Under the pieces are notes generated by a model. It saw only the letters and a program-made list of their open reading frames with translations, did not search any database and was not told the DNA's origin. The position numbers and the translations under genes are program-made. From Pseudomonas sp. ML2-2023-3 (GTDB lineage Bacteria > Pseudomonadota > Gammaproteobacteria > Pseudomonadales > Pseudomonadaceae), in assembly GCF_037055275.1 (NCBI RefSeq), contig NZ_CP146343.1, positions 4,002,501 through 4,066,500 on the forward strand: a stretch of DNA of 64,000 nucleotides, written 5' to 3'. Shown here in pieces: positions 34,588-43,588 of this stretch (position 1 is the first letter of the stretch; every line of letters starts with the position of its first letter).

Positions 34588-35714
34588 CAATAAGACTCCT
34601 CGAGCATCCGCAGGTAGTCCTCTGCGGTGGCAGGACGGGGGTTGGTGGCGTGGCAGTGGTCTTTGAGGGCTGCCTGGGCAATCTCAGGCAGCGCAGCCCG
34701 GTCCAGGCCCATCGCGCCAAGGCTTACGGGCAGACCCAGGCGGGCGGTCAACCGGGCAATGGCTTCATCCGGGGCGACGCCTGCACTCAGTCCCATGGCT
34801 TGGGCCAACGCCTCGTACTTGGCACCGACGGCTGGCCGGTTGAAACGCATCACTGCCGGCAGCAGCACCGCATTGAGGGTGCCATGGTGCAAGGAAATGC
34901 CGGGCACGGCCCCCAGGGGATGGGACAGGGCATGCACCGCTCCCAGTCCTTTCTGAAACGCCATCGCGCCTTCAGTCGCCGCCATCATCATATTCCAGCG
35001 CGCCTCCCGGTCACTGCCATCGATCGTCGCGCGCTCGATATTGGCCATACCCCGACGCAAACCATCCAGGGCGATGGCCTCGGCGGGCGGGTTGATGGCA
35101 GGCGCCAGGAAAGTCTCGATGCAGTGGGCGATCGCATCCATGCCGGTAGCCGCTGTCAACATCGGCGGCAGGCCCAGCGTCAGATCCGGGTCGCAAATGG
35201 CCACTTTTGGCAGCAGATAAGGGCTCAACAGGCCAAGCTTGCGCCCCGACTTCATCACGATAACGCTGGCCCGCCCTACTTCGCTGCCAGTCCCTGCCGT
35301 CGTGGGAATCGCCACCAGTGGCGCGACTTTGTCGGTGATTCGCCCGACACCGCCATCCACCACCGAATACTGCTGCAGCGGCGCAGGATGGGTGGCCAGA
35401 AGCGCCGTCGCTTTGCCCAGATCGATCGGCGATCCGCCACCCAGGGCAACGATGCCATCGCAGTCGTTGTCCTTGAACATCGCAGTAGCGGCGATGACCG
35501 CCTCCTCGGTGGGATTGGCTGGCGTCTCGTCGAAGATCGCGCCGGGCGGCGAGGCCAGGGTCCCGAGTACGCGATCAAGCAGCCCGGCAGCGCGCACGCC
35601 CTGGTCGGTGACGATCAAGGGCCGCCGTATGCCCAGGCGGTCAAGCTCGGACGGCAATAGCTCGATTGCGCCCTGTTCGAATTGGATGGTGGTCAAATAG
35701 TTGATAACAGCCAT
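34587..35714 (-). CDS. Iron-containing alcohol dehydrogenase
   Basis: Group III alcohol dehydrogenase, 375 residues. NAD binding is by GGGSPIDLGKATA (about 92-104); the metal site is Asp in ICDPDL and three His in HCIETFLAP, HALSHPLGA and HHGTLNAV. Relatives oxidise 4-hydroxybutyrate, 1,3-propanediol and similar omega-hydroxy compounds to aldehydes. In this operon it would logically supply the semialdehyde for the downstream dehydrogenase. Its stop overlaps the acyl-CoA dehydrogenase start. Confidence 0.9.
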   Translation of the reverse strand: MAVINYLTTIQFEQGAIELLPSELDRLGIRRPLIVTDQGVRAAGLLDRVLGTLASPPGAIFDETPANPTEEAVIAATAMFKDNDCDGIVALGGGSPIDLGKATALLATHPAPLQQYSVVDGGVGRITDKVAPLVAIPTTAGTGSEVGRASVIVMKSGRKLGLLSPYLLPKVAICDPDLTLGLPPMLTAATGMDAIAHCIETFLAPAINPPAEAIALDGLRRGMANIERATIDGSDREARWNMMMAATEGAMAFQKGLGAVHALSHPLGAVPGISLHHGTLNAVLLPAVMRFNRPAVGAKYEALAQAMGLSAGVAPDEAIARLTARLGLPVSLGAMGLDRAALPEIAQAALKDHCHATNPRPATAEDYLRMLEESY

Positions 35715-35755
35715 AGCGTGGAATCTCCTCGTTTATTGGCGCGACGATGGCGTGC

Positions 35756-37324
35756 TCAGGACTTGAACACGGCCGCATTCATCAGGGGCAAGGGGTTGGC
35801 TATGCGCACCGGGGCATAGTCCATCAGATCGAGTACCTGGCTTTGCAGGTCGATCCCGGGAGCGATTTCCGTCAGCACCAGCCCATCGGGCTCGATGGCA
35901 AACACCGCCCGCTCGGTGATGAGCATGGCGCGCTGGCCACGCGTGGCGACGTTGAGACGCACCGGATAGGTAATTTCCTGCACGTGGCGGGCGAACTTGC
36001 GTACCGATCCTTCACGCACGATGCGCAACTCGCCGCCCTCGTACGCCACCTCCAGCCCACCGGTCGTGAAGGTGCCGGTGAAAATCAAGGTTTCAGCGTT
36101 GTAGGCGATATCGATGAACCCGCCAGGCCCCGGGTTCGCAGCGCCGAATCGGCTGACGTTGACGTTGCCGTTTTCATCGAACTGGGCGAACGCCAGCGCT
36201 GCGACCTTGCAGTTGCCGCCATTGATGAAGTCGAACTGGGCCGGGCCATCGAGCAGCGCCTCCGGATACTTGTTGGCGGAGAACTGCCAGCCGCTCATGA
36301 CGATGCCACCGAACGGACCGTGCTCCGTCGTAAAGCGGTGACGCAGGAGTCCGTCGCCATCGAAGGCGCCCTCTTCCATCATCACGCTCGGGATATCGGA
36401 AGATGCGCCGAAGCCAAAGATGCTCGGCACGCCCGGACGAATCTCGCAAGCCGCCCGCCGGGCGATAATCTTGTCGGCACCGGCAGGCAGTACTGCCGTG
36501 CAGCCACCAGGAAAGAGCTGCCCCCCCAGGTAGCTGTCGTCATACACGACCTCGGTGGTCATCATGGCTTGAGGGGCAACGACAACACGATCCACCAGTT
36601 CGCCGGGAACACGCACAGAGTGCACCGGCCGCGCCTGGCGGGGGACGATCTTGCGGACCTGCGCGATCACTGTGCCGCCACAGGCCTTTACCGCGAGCGC
36701 CATGGCCAAGGCGCTGGAAGTGATCGGCTCGTCTTCGAAGCTGAGGTTGCCGTACTCATCGGCACTGCTTGCGCGCAGCAAGGCTACGTCCACTGGCCGA
36801 GCGGGATAAAACAGATATTCCTGGCCTTCGAACTCCACCAGCTTGACCAGATCTTCCTCAGCGCACGCCGTATATTTACCCCCTTGCTGGCGCGGGTCGA
36901 TGTAACTACCCAGGCCGATGCGCGTGAGGTAACCCGGACCGCGGCGCGCCACTTCCCGGAGCCAATGCATGGTCGCGCCGATGGGCCAGCAATAGGCTTG
37001 GACCTTGTTCTCGCGGATCAAGCGCATCATTTGCGGACGTTTTCCGGTCTTCGGATCCAGCGTATTGATGTAGTTGCCCGAGATGACGCGCTTCATCAAG
37101 CCTTCTATCGCGACATGATCCATCCCGCGGATGTCCATCGCGTCGCCAACGCTGACCGGAAAGAAAAAAGTCAGATCCCGGGGCGAGGCACTCTCCTCGA
37201 AACGCTGCGCCAGCGCCTGCAGCAAGGTATCCGGCGTGAGCCATCCGATAACACCGACACAGCCAACCGTCTGGCCAGACTGAATATCGGCCACGGCCTC
37301 GGCAGCCGAGCATATTTTGGTCAT
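35756..37324 (-). CDS. Family I CoA-transferase (acetate/3-oxoacid/propionate type)
   Basis: Fused alpha-beta CoA-transferase of 522 residues. It has GQTVGCVGVIGW near the N-terminus and GFGASSDIPSVMMEEGAFDG with TTEHGPFGG, the position of the catalytic Glu in YdiF/Pct-type enzymes. It swaps CoA between a carboxylate and an acyl-CoA, saving ATP. GGAG precedes ATG 37324, and an A-rich AAAAACAA motif lies further upstream. In context it would release the ring-opened acid from CoA while activating the substrate acid or acetate. Confidence 0.9.
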   Translation of the reverse strand: MTKICSAAEAVADIQSGQTVGCVGVIGWLTPDTLLQALAQRFEESASPRDLTFFFPVSVGDAMDIRGMDHVAIEGLMKRVISGNYINTLDPKTGKRPQMMRLIRENKVQAYCWPIGATMHWLREVARRGPGYLTRIGLGSYIDPRQQGGKYTACAEEDLVKLVEFEGQEYLFYPARPVDVALLRASSADEYGNLSFEDEPITSSALAMALAVKACGGTVIAQVRKIVPRQARPVHSVRVPGELVDRVVVAPQAMMTTEVVYDDSYLGGQLFPGGCTAVLPAGADKIIARRAACEIRPGVPSIFGFGASSDIPSVMMEEGAFDGDGLLRHRFTTEHGPFGGIVMSGWQFSANKYPEALLDGPAQFDFINGGNCKVAALAFAQFDENGNVNVSRFGAANPGPGGFIDIAYNAETLIFTGTFTTGGLEVAYEGGELRIVREGSVRKFARHVQEITYPVRLNVATRGQRAMLITERAVFAIEPDGLVLTEIAPGIDLQSQVLDLMDYAPVRIANPLPLMNAAVFKS

Positions 37325-37360
37325 TACACTCTCCTCTTGTTTTTATGAGTGCCGAGGGCG

Positions 37361-37801
37361 TTACTCTTGGAAGTGAATGATGTGGGTGCCGACGCACACG
37401 GTGTCGCCGTGCTGGTTGGTCAGTACCGCCTCTGCCCAAAGCCGCTTCTTCTCATCATCGGCACGGGCGATGCGGTAGCTCACGGTCAAGGTGTCACCAA
37501 TGAATACGGACTGGGTGAAACGTACCCGGTCGTATCCGTAGGAAACGGCCGGGCGGTCGATCAGCCCCAGGTACTTGGTGACGGCGCCAGCGATGTAACC
37601 CACCAACATTGCCCCCTGGGCCACCCGAGCGCCCAAGCCGACGCGCTTGCAATACTCCTCGTCGACATGATTGGGATGGTTGTCACCGCTGATCCCGGCA
37701 AACGCGTAGATATCGTATTCACTGACTGTGCGGGTGTAGCTGGTCTGCGTGCCGATGAGGGACGAAACCTCTCCGCGATGAGGGCTATTGAACTCACGCA
37801 T
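37361..37801 (-). CDS. MaoC-family hydratase
   Basis: Hot-dog fold enoyl-CoA hydratase 2-like protein. The hydratase motif is present: YAFAGISGDNHPNHVD (catalytic Asp and His, about residues 33-48). ATG 37801 is chosen for AAGGAG five bases upstream; ATG 37834, which overlaps the stop of the GH88-like gene (ATGA), is an alternative that adds 11 residues. Adds water to a 2-enoyl-CoA. It lies directly after the GH88-like gene, which may act on the same kind of double bond. Confidence 0.88.
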   Translation of the reverse strand: MREFNSPHRGEVSSLIGTQTSYTRTVSEYDIYAFAGISGDNHPNHVDEEYCKRVGLGARVAQGAMLVGYIAGAVTKYLGLIDRPAVSYGYDRVRFTQSVFIGDTLTVSYRIARADDEKKRLWAEAVLTNQHGDTVCVGTHIIHFQE

Positions 37802-37830
37802 GGTTGTCTCCTTGTGACTGATTTGTGTGC

Positions 37831-38952
37831 TCATACCCGCTCGGAAGCCAGGCGACCGTCGAGCACCAACAGTGCTTCGAAAAGAAAGTAGTCACCCCAG
37901 ATCAGCTCGTTTTCCATCGCGACACCGAGCTTTCGATTGAAACAACCATGGGTGAGGATGCCGACGGGACGGGAGTCGCTAGCATCGACCGGGGTCTGAT
38001 AGCGCAGCACCAATGCCTCGACGATCGCCTCTGCGGACTGCCGATAACGCTCACGTCTTTCCGGCAGGCAGACAGCAAGCTTTAACAATGCGGCGGCGGC
38101 GATGGCAGCACCCGAGGTGTCGCGACTGGTATCGGGAATTGCCGGATCATCGAAGTCCCAGTACGCCACATGGTCCTTGGGCTGATGTTCCAACCACCAG
38201 TCAGCAACCTGAATGGCGACGTCTCGGAATTCCATTTCTCCGCGATTGAGCGCCTGAGCGAGAGAAACCATCGCCCAAGCCTGCGCACGAGTCCACGTGC
38301 TTTCGCCGTGAATGCCCTTGTGGGTGTAACGGCGCAGCAATGCCCCGGTTTGCGGATCGAAACTGGCGGACTGACAGACAGATCCGTCATCGCGCACGCA
38401 GAGTGCGATATGTTGGCGAAGGTGATTGCGAGCAATCTCGAGGGAGTCAAGCGCTGCCGCATGCTTGATCAATAAAGGAACCGGCCCTGGCAGCGCATCG
38501 ATGTTTGCCTCGTTGCTGCCGACATCCGAGGCCTCCTCGGCCTCTTTGCCCAAGGGAATCAATTGCGCTTGGGGGTTGTACATGTCGAGCAATCCGCGAG
38601 TGCCTGCCAACGACAAATTGCGCGCCGTTTCGTCGTTCAGAAGCTCAGCGCCCAGCTCGGTGCCATACCAGAAGAGAAAGCCCTTGAACGCCGATTGGGA
38701 CGAAGCGCGTGGCCCAAGGCGCTCGGCCCAGATCCGCGCTTGATCATGGTAACGCGGCTCTTTTGTATGCCAGGCGGCAAGCCAAAGCATGCCCACCCAA
38801 AACCCCCCCGTCCAGTCGCCTGCCGGACTACGAGTCCATTCACCAGTGGTTTGGTCGGCGTAATGGGGAAACCCTTGGCCGGGCTGATCGAGGGTCGCGT
38901 CAATGCGTGTCAACACTCTATCGATTGCGCGCTTGAGAATCTTGTTATCCAA
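37831..38952 (-). CDS. GH88-like protein (unsaturated glucuronyl hydrolase family)
   Basis: Alpha/alpha-barrel protein of 373 residues. Family features: GDWTGGFWVGMLWLAAW (about 45-61), NIDALPG with Asp152 at the position of the family's general acid/base, STWTRAQAWAM, DTSGAAIAAA and ELIWGDYFLFEALL. The first-Asp motif of the family (HD-x-GF) reads AFKGF here (about 88-92), so one key residue is replaced. Known members hydrate the enol-ether double bond of unsaturated uronides, opening a hemiketal. The start codon is TTG 38952 with AGGAG seven bases upstream. It heads an acyl-CoA-type operon with no glycan genes, so a non-sugar enol ether is a possible substrate. Confidence 0.85.
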   Translation of the reverse strand: MDNKILKRAIDRVLTRIDATLDQPGQGFPHYADQTTGEWTRSPAGDWTGGFWVGMLWLAAWHTKEPRYHDQARIWAERLGPRASSQSAFKGFLFWYGTELGAELLNDETARNLSLAGTRGLLDMYNPQAQLIPLGKEAEEASDVGSNEANIDALPGPVPLLIKHAAALDSLEIARNHLRQHIALCVRDDGSVCQSASFDPQTGALLRRYTHKGIHGESTWTRAQAWAMVSLAQALNRGEMEFRDVAIQVADWWLEHQPKDHVAYWDFDDPAIPDTSRDTSGAAIAAAALLKLAVCLPERRERYRQSAEAIVEALVLRYQTPVDASDSRPVGILTHGCFNRKLGVAMENELIWGDYFLFEALLVLDGRLASERV

Positions 38953-38993
38953 CTTATCTCTCCTATAGTTGCGCCGTTTGCAAATGGCAGAAA

Positions 38994-39055
38994 ATGTCTT
39001 CCGATAAGAGCCGAATCAATGTATTGAGCCACTGTCTTGAGGCCACGGAAGACAT
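38994..39055. promoter_or_regulatory. Inverted repeat ATGTCTTCCG-N42-CGGAAGACAT
   Basis: Perfect 10-bp arms lie in the intergenic region between the catabolic operon (start 38952) and the divergent LysR gene (39124). CTTCC is repeated at 39068-39084 (GACTTCCGAGACTTCC). Position and symmetry fit LysR recognition and activation sites. Confidence 0.65.
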
Positions 39056-39123
39056 GTTACGAGTTGACTTCCGAGACTTCCAATATATAATTTGATCAAG
39101 AATAATATTAAAAAGGTATTAAT

Positions 39124-40026
39124 ATGAACCTGCGGCACATGCGCTATTTTATTGCAGTTGCGGAGGAGCTGAGTTTCACTCAGGCCGCGTTACGACTGCA
39201 CATTGCCCAGCCGCCTCTGAGTCAACAGATTCGTCAATTAGAAGAGGAGCTCGGCGTAACGCTATTTCAACGGACCAAGCGCCATGTGCAACTTACAGAT
39301 GCCGGCCAGGTATTTTATATTCATGCCAAGCAGATTCTTCGGGCCACGGATGTCGCGGCACTGGAGGCACAACGCGCCGAACGCGGAGAGATTGGCCGGC
39401 TGTCCGTGGGCTTCTTCGAACATATGTCCTATACCCTGCTGCCGCCGATTTACCGCGCCTTTTGCGAACGCTTCCCGGATGTGGAAGTGGTCCTGCGCTG
39501 GTTCCCTGTGGTGGACCAGGCCGATGCGCTCCTGCGAGGCGATGTCGATATCGCCTTCATGCGCCCCACATCGCAATTCGACGGAATCAGCACCGAGACG
39601 CTGCTGACAGAACCCTTCGTACTTGCGATCCCGGAGCACCACCCGCTGGCGTCCCAGGACAGCGTGGCGCTGAGTCAGTGCGCCACCGAGCGCTTTGTCC
39701 TGTACGCGCCCAAACTGGCTCCCGATTTTCATACCATGATTTATCGCCTTTGCGCGGAAGCAGGTTTCACACCCAACGCGGCACTGGAGGTCGGCCAGAT
39801 TTATGCCTGCCTGGGCCTCGTCAGCTCAGGCGTAGGCCTGGCCCTGGTACCGAGTTCTGTTCAGCGCATTCACCTTGAGCACCTTACATACCGGCCTATT
39901 CAAGGGCAGATGCCCTTGGTAAAAGTGATGCTTGGATGGCGCAGCAGTAACACTTCGCCGCTATTGCAGTCGTTTATTGATACCGCAAAAGAAGTGATGA
40001 CGGCCTTCGAGCACGAGCGACTTTAA
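39124..40026 (+). CDS. LysR-family transcriptional regulator of the catabolic operon
   Basis: LTTR of 300 residues similar to CatR/BenM-type activators: MNLRHMRYFIAVAEELSFTQ, AALRLHIAQPPLSQQIRQLE (helix-turn-helix) and an effector domain with GRLSVGFFEHMSYTLLPPIY. It is divergent from the GH88-to-porin operon with a 10-bp inverted repeat between, so it most likely activates that operon in response to a pathway acid or CoA ester. It is convergent with the ABC importer operon. Confidence 0.9.
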   Translation: MNLRHMRYFIAVAEELSFTQAALRLHIAQPPLSQQIRQLEEELGVTLFQRTKRHVQLTDAGQVFYIHAKQILRATDVAALEAQRAERGEIGRLSVGFFEHMSYTLLPPIYRAFCERFPDVEVVLRWFPVVDQADALLRGDVDIAFMRPTSQFDGISTETLLTEPFVLAIPEHHPLASQDSVALSQCATERFVLYAPKLAPDFHTMIYRLCAEAGFTPNAALEVGQIYACLGLVSSGVGLALVPSSVQRIHLEHLTYRPIQGQMPLVKVMLGWRSSNTSPLLQSFIDTAKEVMTAFEHERL

Positions 40027-40036
40027 TAATTGACAA

Positions 40037-40054
40037 GGCGCCCTCTGTGGCGCC
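40037..40054. terminator. Hairpin GGCGCC-CTCTGT-GGCGCC
   Basis: A perfect 6-bp GC stem with a six-base loop lies 11 bp after the LysR stop and before AT-rich sequence; probable terminator of the LysR gene. Confidence 0.5.
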
Positions 40055-40141
40055 ATAACTTGCAAGGAAAATGTTTTAACTCTTATATCCAGCCACCCAA
40101 TATCGCTACCGCGAATAGCACTATAGCTCTCCCTTTGTTCT

Positions 40142-40171
40142 AAACCGGCCAAGCCAATGCTCGACCGGCTT
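40142..40171 (-). terminator. Possible terminator of the ABC importer operon
   Basis: On the minus strand AAGCCGG pairs with CCGGTTT (one G-U pair) around a 16-base loop containing a smaller stem, 14 bp after the binding-protein stop at 40185. Confidence 0.35.
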
Positions 40172-40184
40172 GAAACCCCAGTGC

Positions 40185-41411
40185 TTATTTCAAAGTAACA
40201 AGCGAGCAACCGCCTGCGGACATCGGCCGAAATGCTTCATCGGCAGGTATTGTGGACAGCAACTTATAATAGTCGCCAGGGTACTTGGACTCGGAGGGCT
40301 TTTTCACTTCGAAGAGATAGAGTGGGTGGATCTTGCGACCATCGGCACGAATACTTCCCTCGCCGAAGAGCTTATCCTCGGTTTTGACCGCCTTCATCCG
40401 GGCGACGACTTCTGCGCCATTACCATCGTCATTGTTGACGGCAACTGTTCGCAGATAGTTCGTGACGGCGGAGTAAACACCAGCCTGCGCCATTGTCGGA
40501 AATTTCCCGCCGTTGGCAGCAGCGAATGCTCTGCCGAATTCACGGCTCGCGTCATTCATGTCCCAGTACCAGGCAGCAGTCAGCATCAACCCTTGTGCCG
40601 CCTCCAGGCCCAACGCTTGCACGTCGCTAATGAACACCAACAAACCGGCTAGCTTCTGGCCACCGGCGGTGATGCCAAATTCAGACGCTTGCTTGACGGC
40701 GACAATGGTGTCCCCACCGGCATTTGCCAACCCGATTATCTGCGCCCCGGAAGCCTGGGCCTGCAACAAGTAAGACGAAAAATCGGTGCCCGGGAACGGA
40801 TGGCGAACCTTGCCCATCACTGTTCCGCCACTTTTTTCAACGACCGACGCCGTATCACGTTCCAATGCGTGACCAAAAGCGTAATCCGCCGTCATGAAAA
40901 ACCAGCTTTTGCCGCCACTCCCCACCACCGCTTTACCGGTACCGTTGGCAAGCGCCCATGTGTCGTAGGTCCAATGAATGGTGTTCGGGCTGCACGCCTT
41001 ACCGGTCAGATCGGAACTGCCGCCACCGGATACCAGGAGCACCTTGTTTTTTTCCCTCACCACTTCATTGACGGCCAGGATGACCGACGAAGTCGGCACG
41101 TCGACGATCACATCCACCTTGTCCACATCGAACCAACGACGGGCCACACTGGCCCCTACATCTGGCTTGTTCTGGTGATCAGCCGCCACGACCTCGACCT
41201 TCAGGCCATGTTTTTCAGGCTCGAAGTCGGCCACCGCCTGCTTTGCCGCCCACACCGAGCCCGGACCGGAAAGCCCGGCATAGGTACCTGACAAATCATT
41301 CAATACGCCGATACGCACTACACCATCTGAAACCTGGGCTTGCACGGCCGGAGCGGCTACCAACAGCCCGAAGCAGATCTTGCGCAGATGAGTATTCAGT
41401 TGTTTGATCAT
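40185..41411 (-). CDS. Branched-chain amino-acid-type ABC importer, periplasmic binding protein
   Basis: Type I periplasmic binding protein of 408 residues with a Sec signal peptide (KICFGLLVAAPAVQAQ) and the LivJ-like start VRIGVLNDLSGTYAGLSGPG. Such proteins near catabolic operons carry small organic acids, amides or aromatic acids rather than leucine. An AATAATAA motif touches the start and AGGAG precedes it. It is the last gene of a minus-strand importer operon (LivG, F, H, M, binding protein). The ligand is unknown; the adjacent catabolic operon suggests its starting acid. Confidence 0.9.
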   Translation of the reverse strand: MIKQLNTHLRKICFGLLVAAPAVQAQVSDGVVRIGVLNDLSGTYAGLSGPGSVWAAKQAVADFEPEKHGLKVEVVAADHQNKPDVGASVARRWFDVDKVDVIVDVPTSSVILAVNEVVREKNKVLLVSGGGSSDLTGKACSPNTIHWTYDTWALANGTGKAVVGSGGKSWFFMTADYAFGHALERDTASVVEKSGGTVMGKVRHPFPGTDFSSYLLQAQASGAQIIGLANAGGDTIVAVKQASEFGITAGGQKLAGLLVFISDVQALGLEAAQGLMLTAAWYWDMNDASREFGRAFAAANGGKFPTMAQAGVYSAVTNYLRTVAVNNDDGNGAEVVARMKAVKTEDKLFGEGSIRADGRKIHPLYLFEVKKPSESKYPGDYYKLLSTIPADEAFRPMSAGGCSLVTLK

Positions 41412-41493
41412 TATTATTTTCTCCTACTCGTTCATTCGGGTGTTTAGTACGGGTTTTTTTATATTTTTCGAAGTTGAATGCTCGACATCCGCA

Positions 41494-42525
41494 TCACGGG
41501 TTCGCCTCCCTCGCCGAACCATCCGCTCCCCTTGCACCGCCCCCTTTGCGAGAGGCCCCAAGAGACTTTCGGCGGTTTGCATCAGCGCGCCTTGCCGCCA
41601 GCCTGCTTTGGTAGAAAGCCGCAAACTCCCCGGCAATACCGCGGCGAAAGAGCAGCACGCAAACGATGAAAATGACGCCCATGATGACTGGCAAGAGCGC
41701 GCCCACCTTATCGGCCAATGCGTTCTGCAGAGTCACAACGATGGCGGCCCCTATCAGTGGGCCGAAGACGGTGCCCAGGCCTCCGAGCAGGGTCATCAGC
41801 ACTACTTCGCCCGAGGTCTGCCAATGGGCGTCGCTCAAGGTCGCGAACTGAAACACCACGGCTTTTGTACCGCCAGCGAGCCCCGCCAGAGCAGCCGAAA
41901 GAACGAAGGCCAACAATTTGTATCGGGCTGCCTGATAGCCCAGGGAAATCACCCTCGACTCGTTTTCTCGAATGGCTTTGAGAATCTGGCCAAAAGGAGA
42001 CTGGATAACGCGATGAATCAACCAGAAGCCAAAAACAAAGATGGCAAACACCAGGTAGTACAGATTTACGTCGTTGCTGAGGTCGATAAACCCAAATAAC
42101 AGCCCGCGCTGCACACCTTGTAAACCGTCCTCCCCTCCGGTGAACGGAGATTGCAGGAAGACGAAATACATCATCTGCGCCAACGCCAATGTGATCATCG
42201 CAAAGTAGATGCCTGAGCACCGTATCGCCAACAGGCCGAATCCCAACCCCAGCACGGCGGCAGCCACAACCGCTGTGAGGATCCCCAGCTCGGGCGGGAA
42301 GCCCCACACCTTGATGCTGTAGGCGCTCACATAAGCGGCTGCGCCGAAAAAGACGGCATGACCGAACGAAAGCAAGCCGGTATAGCCAAGCAAAAGATTG
42401 AATGCACAGGCAAACAGCGCAAAACAAAGCACCTTCATGGCCAGTATCGGGTATATGGCGAAGGGGACAATAGCGCCGCAGATGAGCAGAAGGATACAGC
42501 CTAATAGTCGCGTTCTCGATGACAT
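41494..42525 (-). CDS. ABC importer permease, LivM type
   Basis: Inner-membrane permease of about 343 residues with some ten hydrophobic segments and the LivM signatures NLLLGYTGLLSFGHAVFFGA and AIRENESRVISLGYQAARYK. The C-terminal tail (about 40 residues) is Arg/Gly/Ala-rich and probably cytoplasmic. ATG 42525 is preferred to 42639, since GGGAGG precedes it and it sits right at the LivH stop. It pairs with LivH as the channel. Confidence 0.9.
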   Translation of the reverse strand: MSSRTRLLGCILLLICGAIVPFAIYPILAMKVLCFALFACAFNLLLGYTGLLSFGHAVFFGAAAYVSAYSIKVWGFPPELGILTAVVAAAVLGLGFGLLAIRCSGIYFAMITLALAQMMYFVFLQSPFTGGEDGLQGVQRGLLFGFIDLSNDVNLYYLVFAIFVFGFWLIHRVIQSPFGQILKAIRENESRVISLGYQAARYKLLAFVLSAALAGLAGGTKAVVFQFATLSDAHWQTSGEVVLMTLLGGLGTVFGPLIGAAIVVTLQNALADKVGALLPVIMGVIFIVCVLLFRRGIAGEFAAFYQSRLAARRADANRRKSLGASRKGGGARGADGSAREANP

Positions 42526-42526
42526 G

Positions 42527-43414
42527 TTACTCAGCCCTCCCAAATAGACCGGCCGGCCGAAATAACAGGACGATCGCCATGATAATAAAAACAATGGTTG
42601 CGGAAACTTCCGGATAGAACAGTTTGGCCAAACCCTCAATCACGCCGAGTGAAAGACCGGTAATAATGGCACCAAAAATTGAGCCCATCCCGCCAATCAC
42701 CACTACCGCAAATACCACAATAATCAACTGCGAGCCCATCATGGGGCTGACTTGTAACACTGGCGCAGCCAGCACCCCGGCAAAACTGGCCAGCGCAACA
42801 CCGAAACCATAAGTCAGCATCACCATGACAGGTACATTAATGCCGAAGGCCTGGGTCAATGCCGGGTTTTCAGTGGCAGCACGCAAATAGGATCCCAAGC
42901 GTGTCCTTTCGATCATGAACCACGTCAGGGCGCATACGGCAAGCGAGGCCACAATCACCCAGCCTCGATAGACGGGTAGAAACATGAAACCCAGATTCAT
43001 TGCCCCTTTCAATGCTTCTGGGACTGCGTAGGGTTGACCTGAAACACCAAATTCATTACGGAAAACGCCCTCGATGATGAGCGCCATCCCAAATGTCAGC
43101 AATAAACCGTATAGATGATCGAGCTTATACAACCACTGCAGCAGAGCGCGTTCGATCACAACACCGACAATACCCACCGTGAGTGGTACAAGCAACAATG
43201 ACCACCAATAGTTGACGCCAAAATAATTGAGACACATCCATGAAAAAAACGCTCCCATCATGAAAAACGCACCGTGCGCGAAATTGATGATGCGAAGCAT
43301 GCCAAATATAACTGCCAGGCCCAGGCTGAGGATCGCGTAAAACGAGCCGTTAACCAGTCCTAGCATAAGTTGGCCTGTCAAGGCCGACAATGGAACATCG
43401 AAGAGTGTTGCCAT
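42527..43414 (-). CDS. ABC importer permease, LivH type
   Basis: A 295-residue permease with LivH features: GLVNGSFYAILSLGLAVIFG, MLRIINFAHGAFFMMGAF and VVIGGMGSIFGAIITGLSLG. AGGA lies eight bases before ATG 43414. Its stop abuts the LivM start. A 174-bp gap without a gene separates it from the ATPase gene upstream, so a secondary promoter or RNA structure could lie there. Confidence 0.9.
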   Translation of the reverse strand: MATLFDVPLSALTGQLMLGLVNGSFYAILSLGLAVIFGMLRIINFAHGAFFMMGAFFSWMCLNYFGVNYWWSLLLVPLTVGIVGVVIERALLQWLYKLDHLYGLLLTFGMALIIEGVFRNEFGVSGQPYAVPEALKGAMNLGFMFLPVYRGWVIVASLAVCALTWFMIERTRLGSYLRAATENPALTQAFGINVPVMVMLTYGFGVALASFAGVLAAPVLQVSPMMGSQLIIVVFAVVVIGGMGSIFGAIITGLSLGVIEGLAKLFYPEVSATIVFIIMAIVLLFRPAGLFGRAE

Positions 43415-43588
43415 ATTGTTTATCCTGACGATTTGTTATTAGTAGGATATTCGCCGAAGAGCCTGGAATACTTATAGAGCCACACGCTTCAGCCTTGTAC
43501 CCAGAAGGTGCGTTGTAGGGGTTGCAGGCTTTAAATCCCTTGGCTCGCCGTTGGAACCGTCTAAACCAGACAAGTGCTTTAGCCGATA

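Noticed and set aside
35747..37348. Very long plus-strand open frame (533 codons) opposite the CoA-transferase gene
   Set aside because: It is the mirror of a GC-rich gene with a clear family; the translation has no domain signature and a composition rich in Arg, His and Gly, as shadows do.
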